A stretch of DNA of 64,000 bases from Eudromia elegans (GCA_003342815.1 PTEX01000031.1:2033210-2097209); one strand, 5' to 3'. Counted from the first letter of the stretch, positions 1 through 13,700 are shown. Notes: generated by a model not told the origin, from the letters alone. Translations and numbers: made by a program.

Positions 1-95
1 TTTCTTCTTTTCTTCTTTTCTTCTTTTCTTCTTTTCTTCTTTTCTTCTTTTCTTCTTTTCTTCTTTTCTTCTTTTCTTCTTTTCTTCTTTTCTTC
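1..95. repeat. (TTTTCTTC)n polypyrimidine microsatellite
   Basis: About twelve near-perfect copies of an 8-bp pyrimidine unit run from the window edge to position 95, so the tract probably continues upstream. The plus strand is pure C/T. The unit reads almost the same backwards, so the array has mirror symmetry, the sequence type known to form intramolecular triplex (H-DNA). The copies are nearly identical, which suggests recent expansion and length variation between individuals. Confidence 0.97.
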
Positions 96-3000
96 ATCCT
101 TGGCATCATGGAGAGAAATGCCTGTGCCTCTCAGAAGCAGGGGCTGTGACAGAGCACCCTGCATCACCCTTCATAGTCAATGTCTCTCTCATTGCCTCTT
201 TGCTTCTGCAGAACTTCTTGTTCCAACCACCTAAAGCAGCTGGTGGCTCTAACGCAGAGGACCTGCTTGCTTGATTGCAGATGACAGAAGCATAATCAGC
301 TTGGTGTTCTGCTATTTTTTTCCTGCAGAAAACAAACAAAAACATGGCCTAGAGAACTTTTTCATTGCGCTGGGAAATGTGCCTTTTAAAAAGAAAACTT
401 TCATAAACCTTTATTGAAGCCACATCATAAGTCTTCAAAGCAAACAAACAAACAGAGTGTATTCTTCTGTTTTCCCGTGATAATCCCCTGTGGTGGCAGG
501 ACCAGTGATGAGAAGTCACTTGGGTGGCTTTGTTCGGGAGAGGTCTCCAGTGACTTGGAATGTGGAAGCTCTTTCTCAGGGCCAACACTGATTTTTGAGT
601 GTTGCAAAGAGCACAGGAGAATATTTTGGGGAGCTGTCTGGTGTTCTCTTAACATGTAATTAATTATTTTTTACACACATACCTAGATATATTTACAAAA
701 TATATAAGCAACTTGCATCTATTACAGCATTTCCTGTTCCAGAATTCATTTGCTGTTCTTGAAAGTTTGAAGTTTTAGACTTGAATTTTAATCTTGAAAT
801 CCGAGTCAATCGCACTGAGGTGAACAAGGTTACTAATAGACTGTAGTCAGTGTGAGCAGGAACGGGAGAGTGTCACCTCGTCACCAAATCTGGGTTATAA
901 TGGAATGACGGATGCAAATCTTCACCCCCTTGCATCAATATGAATCAGAAGTGACTTAATTTAAGTGAAGAGAATTATGTCTGTGTAAATGGCTGCTTGA
1001 AGAGAATTAGATCTGCTTTATTTACTCTTGGAGCAATTGAGTATTTGAAATGGCCATTTTGGCTATATATGCTTAAACAGGATTTTAAGTTGTCAGGATG
1101 AGTTAAAGTCACTACTTTTTTATGCATAAGATGCTTTTAATGGTGTGTTTATTTTCTTAGTGCCTTATGTTCCTTCTTATAGCAAAAAAACAAAACAAAA
1201 CTTTAGGCTCTTGAAAACATTTACTACAAAATGTGCCTGCCCCTTCTATTTATTTATGTAAAATATATATCATGAAAGCCAGACAATAGTTAGAAACATT
1301 TGTAATAAGCCAAGCGTGAAGGTGGTTGCTAATATACCACAAAGATTACCTGTCATGAAATGAAAAGATAGGTATTACAGAAACTTTAGAAAATGAATCA
1401 AAGAACTAAAAAGTCATTCTGAGATTTTGCAAATTCCCAGTTGTTGACAGAGGCTTCATTTCACTCTTCCTCACCCAACCTTCCCCAGATTTGCCTCTCT
1501 CTGTCATTTATGCTGGGAGAGGTAGCTGTTGGTAAATTAAATACTGAGGAAAAGGCTGGGCTGACAGCTCAGGGCTATTTTCTTGTGTACAGAAATGCAG
1601 CATTTTTACTCAGTGCTTTTGCAATGGGCTTGATCTTACTGCCCCTGACATCTATCAAAGGCAGTTTCAGCCTGGACAAGTGATGTATCAGGGTTTTCTG
1701 CACTATGTCACTATCCTGGATGGGGCACGTAGGCTTTGGGCGTTCAGATGCATCCTGGCTTCCAAAAAACTCACCACTAGCCTTGAAAGTGCCTCAAAGT
1801 CACTATCCCCTTTTGGAAATCCCTCTGCCTAGTCCTAAATTGTTGTTCACTTCTTTTCTTTCCCCCCTTAATTCCATTCTCACAAGGCAGATGACACAAA
1901 TGCAGAGGGAAAACCTAAGGTGAAGGCACAGCCAAGCACTTGGCGTGTGGGAGAAGACCTGGGCAGATGCTACACAGTTACATACTGAAAACTTGGTGTT
2001 AGTTTTAGATGTTGACTAGTTGTTGATAATGTGAAAAGAGGTGTATTTTATTCATATTGCGTAACAGAACTAAAGAGTTTCCATGCAGATAAGAGAATGA
2101 AGCATTTTGGAATCTACTTTGTTTCCTATCTGTTTTCCAAGTCTGTGAGTTCACCTCCGAAGCCATTTTTCCAGCTGTGACTAGCACATTTCACTTGGTC
2201 AGCAGGATCTGTCCTGGGAAATAAAAAGAAATATTGAATACTAGGGAATGAATACCCCTTTCCCTCAGTAATTCTAGCTGTGATCCTTTAGAAATGCAGC
2301 ATACCACCTGGCTGCGTATGCTATGGATCTAAGGTGCTAAACGATACTTATATATAAAAATCTGAGTAGCCAGATGGTGTTCACAGTGCATCTATGAGCA
2401 AAGATTATTTTCATTCATCTCAAGTTGCTGAAATAAAAAAAAATCCTGAACAACAAAATTAAGCAGCTTGAAGGACAGATTGGCTCTCTGCCCATCGCTT
2501 GAACAGTTGTTCCATATTTGTTTCTCAGGCTTCTCCAAAGATAGACTCTTGTCTCAGTAGTAATTGATTTGGCTTCTGCCAGAAGTTATTTAAAGACACT
2601 GAGTTAGGGGGGAAAATGTCCAACAAGCCATATATACATATGCAGCCTTGAAGCCTGTCTTTTAATTGCCTTCAGTCATGAATTAATCTTCTCTGTACCC
2701 AAGTTATGATCCATTTTAATTTTTAGGTCAACTTCATTTTCCCCCTTGTGCTCGTCGTGCGGCGGGTTGACTTAGCAAGTCAGGCCAGCTCAGGAAAGCC
2801 CCTGACTTCGGGCACGCGGGGTCTTCAGAGACCTGTGTAACGTTGTAGAGACAAGGGTGCTACCCTGCAGGCTCATTTGAAAGAAGTGTGTGCCAGAGCA
2901 AACCGAGGGTTCTGGTTTGAACGTCTCGTTATTAGGCTCTTTCATGGCTTTGTCAGTGCTTCAATTGAAAACAGGAGCCCAACACAAGGAAGCATTTCTA

Positions 3001-4128
3001 TTGCAATCTCTAATGTACCCGAAGATGCTGGTTTAGTGAGGAAAAAAAAAAAAAAGGTGTTTATTTTCAATATTTTGAGATCCAGGACTCTGGAGATGAC
3101 AGTTAACATTTTTTTTTTCTTATTTTACTCTGCTGGTTTTATTCAATATTACTTTTAAAAACAATACTGACATTTAGTGGCTATGGAAAGGCCTATCAAT
3201 ATGCAGCAGATTAAATAAAGCGATATAAAGAGTGCATAGTGTGAGTAAATATAGCAAGCTGCAACCAAAACAGCATCTAGGATGTTCCAAAAAGTAAAAC
3301 CCAGAGCAGAATTTCCTGCTGTGGGTTAATTCCTCAGCACTCTGACCTTAATTTAATATTGGGTATGGCAGGTGTAGGTTCTCTTATGCATTATCCATCT
3401 TTCTCATATGCACACAGGAATATTTCCCTTCAGAAGAGAGAGGCAATCTTTCTATTTCTTTGCAGCTTCAGCTATCCAGTCCTGTACCTGTAGGGATATG
3501 GCTCGGGAGAGTGCAGCAAATCAAACTGAGTGACTGGACATTGAAATAGCTGCTGAAATTCAATGCAAGCAAACGTGAGGGGTTGCATGTAGGAAAGAGA
3601 GAAGTCTAAATTTACCTACTCTGTGTTGGCCTCTGAGCTGATTATTAGTGCTCAGAAATGTGATTATAATGGAAAACACATCTCAGTGCTCCTCAGTAGT
3701 GAAAAACAGCAAACAAAGCATTAGAAATTATTTAGAAAGGGAATAGAGACTAAAATGAAAAGCCTATGATATCACTGCAAAACCCTAACATATCTTTTTG
3801 TTAAGTTCTCTGTGCAGTTCTGGATTCTCCATCTACAAAAAAATAAGAAAATTAAACTGAAGAAGTTGGAGAAAAGAAGGGCAGAAAGGATCAAAACTAT
3901 GAAATTGCTTCTCTGCAAGGGATCACTGACCACACCAAGATGCTTTGGCCTAGAAAAAAGAGACGACAGAGGAGAGAAACGATGCAAGTTTACCAAACGA
4001 GAAGTGCCATGGAGGTCGTGCAGAAGGAATGGCAATGCTCTTCCTTTATAAAAAGGAATAGAAGGGACATTAAAAAGGTAAGAGCATCTTACCGGTACAT
4101 TTGTTATGACTTACTAATAGGGCTGCTC
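96..4128. other. Non-coding stretch, no gene recognised
   Basis: AT-rich unique sequence with short scattered open frames only, none resembling a known protein. A short GC-rich, CpG-containing patch lies near 2745-2850. A run of about 14 A residues near 3042-3056 and a T run near 3110 are simple low-complexity tracts. I recognise no interspersed repeat here, though very old ones could be missed by eye. Confidence 0.6.
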
Positions 4129-4370
4129 TCATCCTTTCGGTCCAGGCCCGTATAGTTTAGCTTTAGTGAGAATTTCGTGAGAATCGACACATCCCTGGTT
4201 CTCATAGTCCACCTGAGCTTCTAGGGTGCTCGATATGAGAGTCTGCTCACAGACCCCACCAGAGCCCTGCTTCACCCCACCACGGTGAGCTGGATGGAGA
4301 AGAGCTGGCTTGGCGATGCCGTGGATTCTGTCTCGGAGCTCTCGAGGGCGGCTCATGATGTGCCACCATG
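4129..4370 (-). pseudogene. Histone H4 pseudogene, decayed
   Basis: Read on the minus strand, 4356 down to 4129 gives a frame whose first half follows histone H4. LRDRIHGIAKPA lines up with H4 LRDNIQGITKPA. HRGGVK follows, matching RRGGVK, then SG and ExT matching SGLIYEET. Further on, VDYENQ lines up with H4 VFLENV, and the frame ends KLYGPGPKG where H4 ends TLYGFGG. These blocks are collinear and in one frame. About four extra codons sit before VDYEN, and roughly 20 residues (H4 about 71-92) are missing before the C-terminus. Many invariant H4 residues are changed, so a working nucleosomal H4 is very unlikely. The H4 N-terminal tail is not readable, although weak nucleotide similarity may continue upstream to about 4380. 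Working H4 genes lack introns, so a retrocopy and a decayed gene copy cannot be told apart here. No poly(A) tail or histone 3' stem-loop is visible. Confidence 0.8.
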
Positions 4371-7300
4371 AGCAGACGTGGCTTAAGAGTCAGCCCTGGT
4401 CCAAAACTCCCTGAAGCGGGAATATCTGCTGCTGTTTAAAAGGAATTTGCATATTCACAACAAACTGGAAGCAGAGGCTTTTAGGCTGACTTTGCAGAAT
4501 AATTCCAAAGGAGAGAAGAAAACATGTTTTTGCTATTAAATATCTGAGGGGACACAAGTACCCTGTTGGGTCTCCTACCTGCAGATATCACAGAGCTGCT
4601 GAACGACGACTTAATGATTCATAAAACTCAACCTTAAAAAAAGTGCAGTGGTTCTTAGTAGCAGTTTAATGCAAGAATTTTCTAATATTACTTTTTTTAC
4701 AGAGAAAAAAACCCACAGACTCCAGGGAAAAAAAGCCATTGGCGTTATGGGGAATGAAATGTATGTCCCAGTGCAGTTTTACAAATCTCTGTAGTATAGA
4801 ACTAACTCATTTTTCTTTTTCTGTCCCTCAGTAACTGCTTTGAGTTTCATAAGAAGATTAGAGCACAGTATTCTTGATATCTGAGTATTTAGGTGAAATA
4901 CGTATATGTATTTATTTATGCATATACTTATTTATAAATATATATCTATGTATAGAGAGTCATAGTCTTTAACGTTTTGAAGTGTGAACCGAAGGAGTGT
5001 GGCCAAGGTGTTCCAGGAGCAAGTGTCTTCCAGTTGCCAAAGAGCAGAAGGATGAAGCCGCCTGGAAGTTGGGATTTTGGAAACTCTTCCGTTCTGGGCT
5101 GGCTTTGGGCCTCGCTGTGCTTTGGTCCTCACTGCACCAGTGCTGGTAGAGCAGCGGCTGGCCGGGCTCCTTGCTTCTTGCTGCAGCTCAGGTCTCTCTT
5201 GCTGTGGTTCCCAAATACCTCTGTGCTGCTCTGAGCAAGAAATCCTGCTCTGAGGAGGTATTTTCTTTTTGTGGATGTTTCAGCAAGAACTTTGGGAGCT
5301 TAGGGCAGACTCTGGTTGCTCAGGATAGCGGGAGCTGTAGCTCTGCCAAGCACATACAGCAATTCGTGCAAAAGAAAAACCCGTTGCAAGGAGGTTTTTG
5401 AAAACATATGAAAAATATATGTGCAATATGTCACCTTTCTAGGCATGGTGCCAGGGTACTGAGTTCTTCTGGGCTTTTGTCTTCTGCAGAACATCATAAA
5501 TTAAAACAGAAAAGACAGAACAAGGAAAAAAAGAAAAGAGAGAGGCAAAGGAAGGGAAGAAAAACTCTTTTGCTTTCCATCTTAATCTTAGATATGCCGC
5601 TGTGCTAAAGTTAGGGATCCAACCTTCCTTCCAGCCTTTTTCTCGGAGCTGCCCTGGTGCACAGTATTCATCCAGGCACTTTGGTAAGGATTCAGCTATG
5701 ACCTGAGCTTTTCTTCAGGCTGATCTTAATCCGGTTTCATCAATGGTGCCTGTTAACCATGACTTGGCTGAGGCAGGAGTTGGCAGGCGCCGCGTGGGGC
5801 AGCGGGGCTGGAGCTGGTTCTCTGGTGCTCGGTGTTCTCAGACCAGGCCTCTTCTGTGGTAGCTGGCGAGGGACCCAGAAATTCACCCAGGAAATTTTGG
5901 AAGGGAATTAACAGCTCAGGGACATATTCTGCTGATAGTACTTTCCTTGTCCTTTCCTATAGAGGAGTTTCTTTAAAATACTAAAAAATTATGTCTAATA
6001 TTTTGATGTTTATAGAAGGTGTTTGAGGTTTTGCTGGCAGCTTGGGCTTGCAGAAAAGCCCCAGTTTTCCTCCTGAGTTCCAGATAACTGGGTTATAAGC
6101 CATTAGAAGTTGCTGTTTCTCTTTTGCTTCTTGTATTCCCCAAGAAAATTATGGTATCCAGCCTAATTAATATCTCAATACCAAGTACTCTGAAGAGCTA
6201 AAACTCAATTCTGTCAAGGTAGCAGCAGTAACACTGAGTGCTGTGTAGGGAATAGAGGGCAGAGCCAGGGCAGCAGTTCCTGGTATAGGAATCATCCCAT
6301 CCCAGTGCTTCCTACCCGGAGCGCAGGTCCCTGGCAGTGCAACATGTGCCGCAGGGATGGTGGAGCTCAAGGAAAGAGGGGAGGAGATACCTTTGCAATT
6401 GTATTATCAGCTCTGTTACTGATTTCCCAATTTGAAAAAATCACAGTACTGTCAATTAAAAGTCAATAGATTGGTTGTCATGCTCTCAAGAGTGATCAGC
6501 TACCAGATTTATGGCTCCCCACTGAGCCTTAATTCTTCCCCCTGGATTTTTCACCCATCTGTGACTCCCCAGTGATACCCTGTGGTCACGGTGCTTCATT
6601 CCCTGCAGATGTTGCACACAGAAGCGGACAGAAGGGAGACTGCTCAGGCCCTTCTAAGCCAGCCGCGTGCAAACTTTCAAGCTGATGACTTTGCCACGTC
6701 CTTTAATACGGCTATTTTTGAGTGCGCCTATGTGTGTGTATAAATTAAAAATAGCTCTATAGAAATAACTTTAAAACCCCGGAGTACTTAATAGCAAGCA
6801 ATTTTGCTCCATAAAACATTTATAACAACATATAAAATCTAATCAACAGAGAATTATGCCTCTGCTTTTGAATTCGTTAGGTAGTATTAAAAATAATACT
6901 CTCAGGATTAGAAATGGCATGTATATACATATATATGTATACATATATATTTTTCCCTGAACACCTACTGAATTAAATGTTTCCTCCAATTGTATTAAAA
7001 ATACATATAAAAACCCCCTTACCACTGTTACTTATGCTCAAACCGTGTAGTATCACCTGTGCTTGATGGGATAATTGCCTCAATGCATGTATAAACACAA
7101 TTTATTTTGCAGAGATTTAAGGATGAGACCCCAAGCTTTTGGAAACGAGGTCCTAATGATGTACCGTTTCCCTCTGCCTGCATTCAAAGGTGTTCATCTC
7201 GCGTCAGTTTATGAGAAATGTCAAGCACTGTGGTTTTCATCTCGCTCTTATTTTATGTTGCATTATTTTCAACAAGCTGTTAACATATTCTATTAGGAGG

Positions 7301-10300
7301 ACCAATTTAAAGAAGCTGTGAAGAGGCATTTAAAAAAAAAAAACCTTTTAAAATATTTAAATTGTAAAGGCAAAATAAATCTCCAAATATGATTGAAAAT
7401 ACAGTTTAGGTAACAGACAAAATAAGATCAGCTAAAGTTTGATATAAGCAATTTACATAGATACTGGAAATGTTGCAGTGTGAGCTATTTGTAATTTTTA
7501 GGGGAATTAAAATATATTTTACCACCTATTACCTATTTTCCTAGGAAAATTGTGGGTGAGGTTTTTGAGACATCAAAAGCTAAAGGAAAAAAATGCAGTT
7601 TTACTTTCTTCACAGGAAAGCCTAAAAGTGGGGTGAGCAACATGAAAAGTAAAAGAAAAAATAAAACAGACCTCAAAACTACTTGGGGGAAAAGGAAAAA
7701 TTGGCTTCAGTTTCTTCCTGTGCACTGTTGGGCTCATGTCGCCGCAATGCCCTCGTTGTCGGAGGAGAGTTTGGCTTGCATGTTGTGCTGCAGGAATTGC
7801 ATTAACACCGTGCTGAGACAGCCTGGCCATATAAACCAGAGTTTGAAGTCAGCTGTAGATTCCTAGTATGGAGAGGTTTCCATAATAATTTCTACCCTGT
7901 TTTGCACAGAACTTCCTTGCTCTCATAACATGCATATCTGTAAACAATGAATTTTAATGAAGGAATGCTAATTAGAGTAGATCAAAACAAGCTTCTGAAG
8001 GTCTGGAGCTGTGTTTAAGCAGAGCTTGTTGGCGTTCCTAAGCGAGGCCCGTTCTAGCTCTCGCTGCTGGTGGTGCTCGGCTCTGCAGGGTTGTGCCCTT
8101 GTCGTGCCGTCTGCTGCCCCCGCCATTAAATGCTTTGGTCCTGGAGGGTGCCTGGGCTGTGGGGACGGTTCATGCCCAGGGATGCTGCTGCTGCTGCACG
8201 GACCTGTGAGACAGAGGTTGGAGAAACACGCTCAGGACCGCGACCTGTGTCAGGTTCTGAGGAAATACCAGGAATACCATGTCCTGTTATACCATCGTAT
8301 GCAACCTGGAGGGCTCGAGTCCTTATCCCCTGTGTATGCCCTCAGCAGGAGGGAGTTTGCTCTTCTCTTCCTGCAGTTTGCATGTGAGTGACAAAATTGC
8401 TTCTGTTTCCCCTCTAGGCCGGTTGCTGTCCTGCCATCAGTATTAGCAGCATCAAGATCATGCCACAGCTGCCCTTGGCCCTAGTTTCAAGCCGAAAATA
8501 ACATCAGCAAAATCCAGCATAGTCAAGACTTTAGGAAGCTGTAAGGACATATGTTATGTTGGGAAATTGATGCTGTGCCTTGAAATAAGGTTGATAATAT
8601 TTTTCCGGATGGCCGTGGTGGTGGTTGCAGAGCGGAGCAGTGTTCTCGGGTGTCCTTCAGAACTCCCTGGGTACATAACGGGCTCGTCACTGTTGGGATG
8701 TTGGTTTGCATTTAGGAACCTGCTTATCAAATGCAAAACTGGTCTCAGTGTTTGTAAATACAATCTAGGCCAGTTCCCAATGGACATCATCACAAAATCA
8801 AATCACAGTGGCAGAGCTGGTGCGGGTAATGGCCTTGGATCAGGACACGGTTTGCATGGATGATGGGGGAGACTGAGAAACCCTCGTGTTAGCTCATGAG
8901 TAATATATTCCTTAAAAAGTCATTGCAAGTCTCATGCTGCTCTGGAAAGTCAGAAGCAGAGCTAATACATTCAACAGGCTGCGTTTGACTTAAATCAACA
9001 GCCTTCTGGCTGCTAACTTGTGTCTAAAGGAATATCGCACGTGTGGGCTGCTCTGCCAAGTGTCCTTCAAGGTTCATTCTGTGCAACTGTTCACTGCAGA
9101 AAAGCAGGGCTTCTACTCTGACTGAAATAAGTCTTGAGCAGTAGTTTCTACTCTACAGTGCTTGGAATTAATTTGCTTTTGTTTTATGTATGTGTTTATA
9201 GGTGTGTGTGTATATTATACACGCACACACGCATATGCACATATATATTATAGCGGGAAAAGGACTAACGTCCTTGTTGCCTGCCCCTCTTCCCAGGCAC
9301 GGCCTCTCCGGGGTTCGGCGCGCCGTGTCACTGCCCTTAGCAGTGTATTGCCCCTTGTTACTCCCCTCCAACCCCTTCCTATTCGGAGCAAATTCCGCTC
9401 TAAGAGCGCCCCGCAGCTCACAGGTTGCTCAGAACAGAGCAAACCAGGCGAAGCAAAATAAAGGGGAGGAAGGAGGGGTTGTGGCACCAAACCTGCTGCA
9501 ATACCCAGTGCACCAACAAGTCCAGATCATTTCTGATAGAAACAGTGTGTGAAGTGATATCTAAATAAGCTTTAAACCAGGTTTTTATGCACTCTTCTCC
9601 TTTCTTTAGCTCTAACTAGCTTAAGAATCTATTATAAAGCCATTGAAAAAAGGGAGAATGATTTTCCTTCTAGCCAGCTATTAAAAATACCAGCACAGCT
9701 GCACATATTTCACAATTAATGATCTTTCCAAGGAGCTTTGAGAAAGCACTTCAAAAAACGTCTTCTGAATTGCTTCTCTTCAAGAGGTAAGTGGTTAAAA
9801 CAGGTTCTTCCTATGCTGAGCTTTAGCAGGAATGTTTGAAGCAGAGGAAGGGAGTTGGGTAAAACAAGTCATCTGGATTCCCCCTGGGTTTCACCTGTTC
9901 CCTCTGTTCAGTGCTGCAGGAAATTCCCAACCAAGGAGAGAGGAGTAGTTTAGAGATAAACAATAAGGTCCCTCTGGGGTCCTTATACTGGTGACACTCT
10001 GTTGAAGTCATACTGCTTGATGTCACCTGAGCTTGTGTTCTTTGCCCTTTGCCTGGCTGACACACTAAGTGTTGTCTGTGTTAGGCAATGAGCAAGGAGC
10101 TTGCTAGAGGAGTGGAGGTTGTTTTTGACGTGTATTTTTCTCCCCATAAGCAACAGTCTGAAACAAAAATGTCAAGTCACAAATACAACATGCAAGAGAT
10201 GAGTAAGCTCGCAGAGGTGGAGCGGGGAGCAAGCACTTGGTTTCCCTTCCTTTCACTGCACGAAAGGAAAGATCATAGAGATGATGCAGGCAGGGATGCA

Positions 10301-10650
10301 CCGGAGCCCCAGGCCAGGATGCTGCTCTGAGACCTGTCAAACTCAGTGCTCCACAAGCCCTCACAAGCCTCTGGATCAGAGGAGGACCTGGCTGGCCATA
10401 ATTTTTGCATTTTATGCAAACTATTGGCACGAGGCAAAGTTAGAAAGATTGTACCAGGATGCCTCTCTCTGCAGGTTCTATTTCTAAAGGCGCCAGGTTT
10501 TTAATAGGTGCATGTCTGAAACACAGGTTTCTGAGTTACTATCCACAAACCCGGGGCTTGTTTCCAAGGCAGATTACTTCTGCTAACATTTGTATCTCTC
10601 TTCTTATATAATGTAACAACAAAGCGTTAGTCATGCAAATATCAATATTT
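4371..10650. other. Non-coding stretch, no gene recognised
   Basis: Unique sequence, mostly AT-rich. It contains alternating pyrimidine-purine tracts near 4903-4946, 6918-6951 (TA/TATG type) and 9183-9255 (TG then CA/TA), all short microsatellites. Open frames of up to 126 codons near 8011-8391 overlap each other in different frames and show no family resemblance or codon signal that I can see. A GC-richer patch with several CpGs lies near 9290-9420. Nothing else is recognised. Confidence 0.55.
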
Positions 10651-10720
10651 AATGATTGTGTGGTTAATGCCTGCAAAGCACTTTGGAGATAAAAAGTGCT
10701 CTGTAAATCTAAATGTAGGA
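10651..10720 (+). repeat. Old L2/MIR-type SINE or LINE tail
   Basis: The segment reads aatgcctgcaaagcactttg followed by gagataaaaagtgctctgta and an AT-rich end. It resembles the 3' tail shared by L2 LINEs and MIR/CORE-type SINEs of amniotes: an aatgtctgtaaagcgctttg-like block, then a gagatcc-like stretch and a gcgctatataaatg-like block before a TTA-rich end. Only the tail is recognisable and it is heavily diverged, consistent with an insertion from early amniote or sauropsid history. The upstream body and tRNA-like promoter are not recognisable. The exact family is uncertain. Confidence 0.5.
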
Positions 10721-13700
10721 TATGCACTTCTTGCCATGACTTAGTTGGAGACAGAAGGGTTGGAACCACTTCATCTTAGCTGGAAAGGTGACTGAAATTT
10801 CAAATGTGGGAGGAGAAACGCCTGCTCCCAGCTCATTTCGTTCGCTTTAGACTTCGGAGCAGGCACTTGTGCTATGGAACCACTTGCATGGCAACGAGTG
10901 CACAGCCCAAACCTCCAAATGTGCAAACTGGAGTAAAACCAGGTTGGGGAACAGTTAGCAAAGCTAATTAAGAGGGCATAATTACTCTGCTGATACCATT
11001 CCCATGCGGTTATGGGGCAGGTGAGCAAGGGCTACATGTCAGTTCATGGATTCACCCGCTCCTCGCGCCCATCCAGCCACGAGCAGTTGCTGCCTGGAGT
11101 CACTCCCCAAGTCACGTCCCCTCGTGCCGAGCCTCGAGTGCTCCTCGACTCTCTGTTCCTCTCTGCTAGGGGGACTCGTTGGGCTTAATGAAGAGATGAG
11201 GCATAACAAAAATTGTTTCCTTAGGGGTCATTTCTTCTCAGCATAAATCTAAGCTGCATTCTGGCACACTGTACTTCTACCAGCAATGGGAAATTTTGAG
11301 GAGAAAACATCCGATTCAGATGGATGGCATTTTTGGAAGAAAGTGCGCCTGGTGGGGTCCTTGACCTTGCTATCTTAGAAGCAGCCCTGTTCTACTTAAA
11401 GTTTATCCAACTCCAGAGCCTTTCCCTGGACACCAACAAGTATCAAGCCTTATTAAGCAAACCTCACTAGTTCTGCTGAGAAGGAATGGCCGTGTTTTAA
11501 ATCAGGCCTGCCAGGGTTAGGAAGTGGATAGTGGCAACAGAAATTATCTAGTTGTTACTGTCTAGCTATTGGTTGTTATGCAGCATTCAGAACTTTGGTA
11601 GTTGGTGAGTTCGATTCATTCAGACATACTGATTTTATAAAAGGCCTTTGCTATAAATTTTGGGAGACGATGCTCCTGAACAGGGGGAAAAAAAGCGTAT
11701 TTTGTAATGGGAGTTTTTTCATTATGTGACTATACCCTGGAAGTCAAATTAGAAGAGATGGGATGGAGGAACAGAGGCAAAAAATGCACCCTTGGGAATG
11801 TTTGAAGTGTGTTTAGGAGACAAGGGGACACGCTAGAAGGGGTGTCCTCTTGGGGCAGGGAGGATGAACCTGGTGCGTCATCAAGTCCCCAGCACTTGGC
11901 TCCTCGCTCGGGTCGCTCGTGGCCTTGCAGGAGGCAGGTCCTGCTTTGGTGGGTCCATCCCCAAGCTCCATTGAGGTGTGGGGTCCTTCCCAGGCCAGGA
12001 CCTCTCCGCATCCCCAAGCCCTGCCTAGCAAGGCAGTGTAGGGGCTGTGGCTTTTCTTGGGCTGCAGGGCACACGTGTGATTTATTTCCTTCGGAGGCAA
12101 ATTGCCACTGTGGTTCCATGCTGCAATATTGACAAGCTGAACTTTCAGCCCTCCTGGTAGGTAAATGCCAGTTTTGTTTGGAGACGGTGAGGGAAGATTA
12201 AATATTTAACTTTTATCAATAATGTACCCTCTAAGTAACGGCACCTGCATCAACACATAATCCGTGACAAACTTTCCCCCATCCCCTGATGGATTTGAGC
12301 GACGCTCGAGCTTTTTGCTTGCAGGAGATGAGTAACTTCTTCTGCAGGGCCCCGCGGAGAAGAAGGGAGAGGAGGGTGAGAGCTAAGAGTAGCAGCAAAA
12401 GAGAAGGTCGCATGAATTATTGCTGTTTGGTGGCTTGTGTGCCACCCTCCTCGTGATCTTGTTTAATATTTTTGTTATCCCAGTGGAGATCTTGGGTCTG
12501 ATATGCTAGGCAGAGGCGGGAGGAAAACATCCTTGTCCTAAAAAGTTTATATTTTAAATGAGGAGATGGCAAATGGTGGGAAGGGAGACTTTAAAGTTTA
12601 AAGATATAAAAAGGCATTTTTCTATAATTAAAAGTGCATTTTTTAGAGCTGAATGGAGTTGTTAGGGAAAATATAAATATTCATAGCAGAGTTTGCTCAC
12701 ATTTTTACCTGAAATATGGAAGAAGAGGAGCTATTCTTTGAGTAGCTTCCAGAATGTTTTCTAATTTCTGTCTCTTTAAACCTAAACTGAACGCAATGGG
12801 AAACTTTTCTCTGGGACTGTGGTTTCTTTTTGATGACCCTCTGTGTACTGAACCAGAAAGCTTTTTCACGCCGCTCTGCCGGTATCGGGGTTCAGGCAGG
12901 GTGCTCGGCAGCCTCAGATCTTTGCTATTTAAAACGTGCTCTCGGGTTTGATCCGTGGCATCCTGGGGAAGGGCTGCCTGTGCTCTGGCTTCCCAGGGAG
13001 GGAGCTTGTTACCGAAACACGGAGGTTTTTAGCAAAACTGCGGTGCTCCCGCTGTGCGCGCGGGGCTCGAGGGGACACGGGCTGGGTGCTGTCCCCAGCA
13101 GGGACGGTCAGGGTGGCAGCTCTCTGTGAGCTCCCCATGTCAGGGACAGCTTTTCTGAGGTTTGAATGCCATGATTCAGGTTTTCCATAGACTCACCGTA
13201 TAATACTGTGGAATTCGTTAGCTCTTCACTTTTTCAAGTGATAGACCTGCAGTAAATAAATCTCTATTTCAATCAGGCGTCAGTCTCTTAGGAAAATGCT
13301 GCCTTTACCAAAAACTACCTAAATAAGCCTGACAAAATGCAAAATGGTTAGGTATGATTCTCCAGCTTATTTTCAGTTTATTTGGGGGATCTGAAGAATT
13401 CTTAAATATCTCTTTAGCTTTCCATCTGAGATGAGGAAGAGTCGTCCTCATCGCACCGAGTCACCGTGCGGGTGTCTTTCCTTGGGGTTTTGACTGAACG
13501 CTGACTTTTCTTAGCAGAATTGAGAGCGTGGAAATAGCCTGTGACTCTTTGCTACTGTGCATTTAGAAGCTGCTGGACCCTGGGCACAGCACAAGCATTC
13601 TCTACAGAGGCTTCAATAAGACAGACCTTTGGAGCTATGGTAGCTCCAGATAGCAATTTGCTGCTTAAAGTGGGGGGAAAAAAACAACCAGTCAAAAAAT

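Noticed and set aside
9183-9255. Apparent hairpin of TG and CA runs
   Set aside because: It is low-complexity TG/CA/TA microsatellite sequence, where self-complementarity is automatic.
11595-11625. tRNA B-box-like gagttcgattc
   Set aside because: No A-box, cloverleaf or acceptor stem could be fitted around it.
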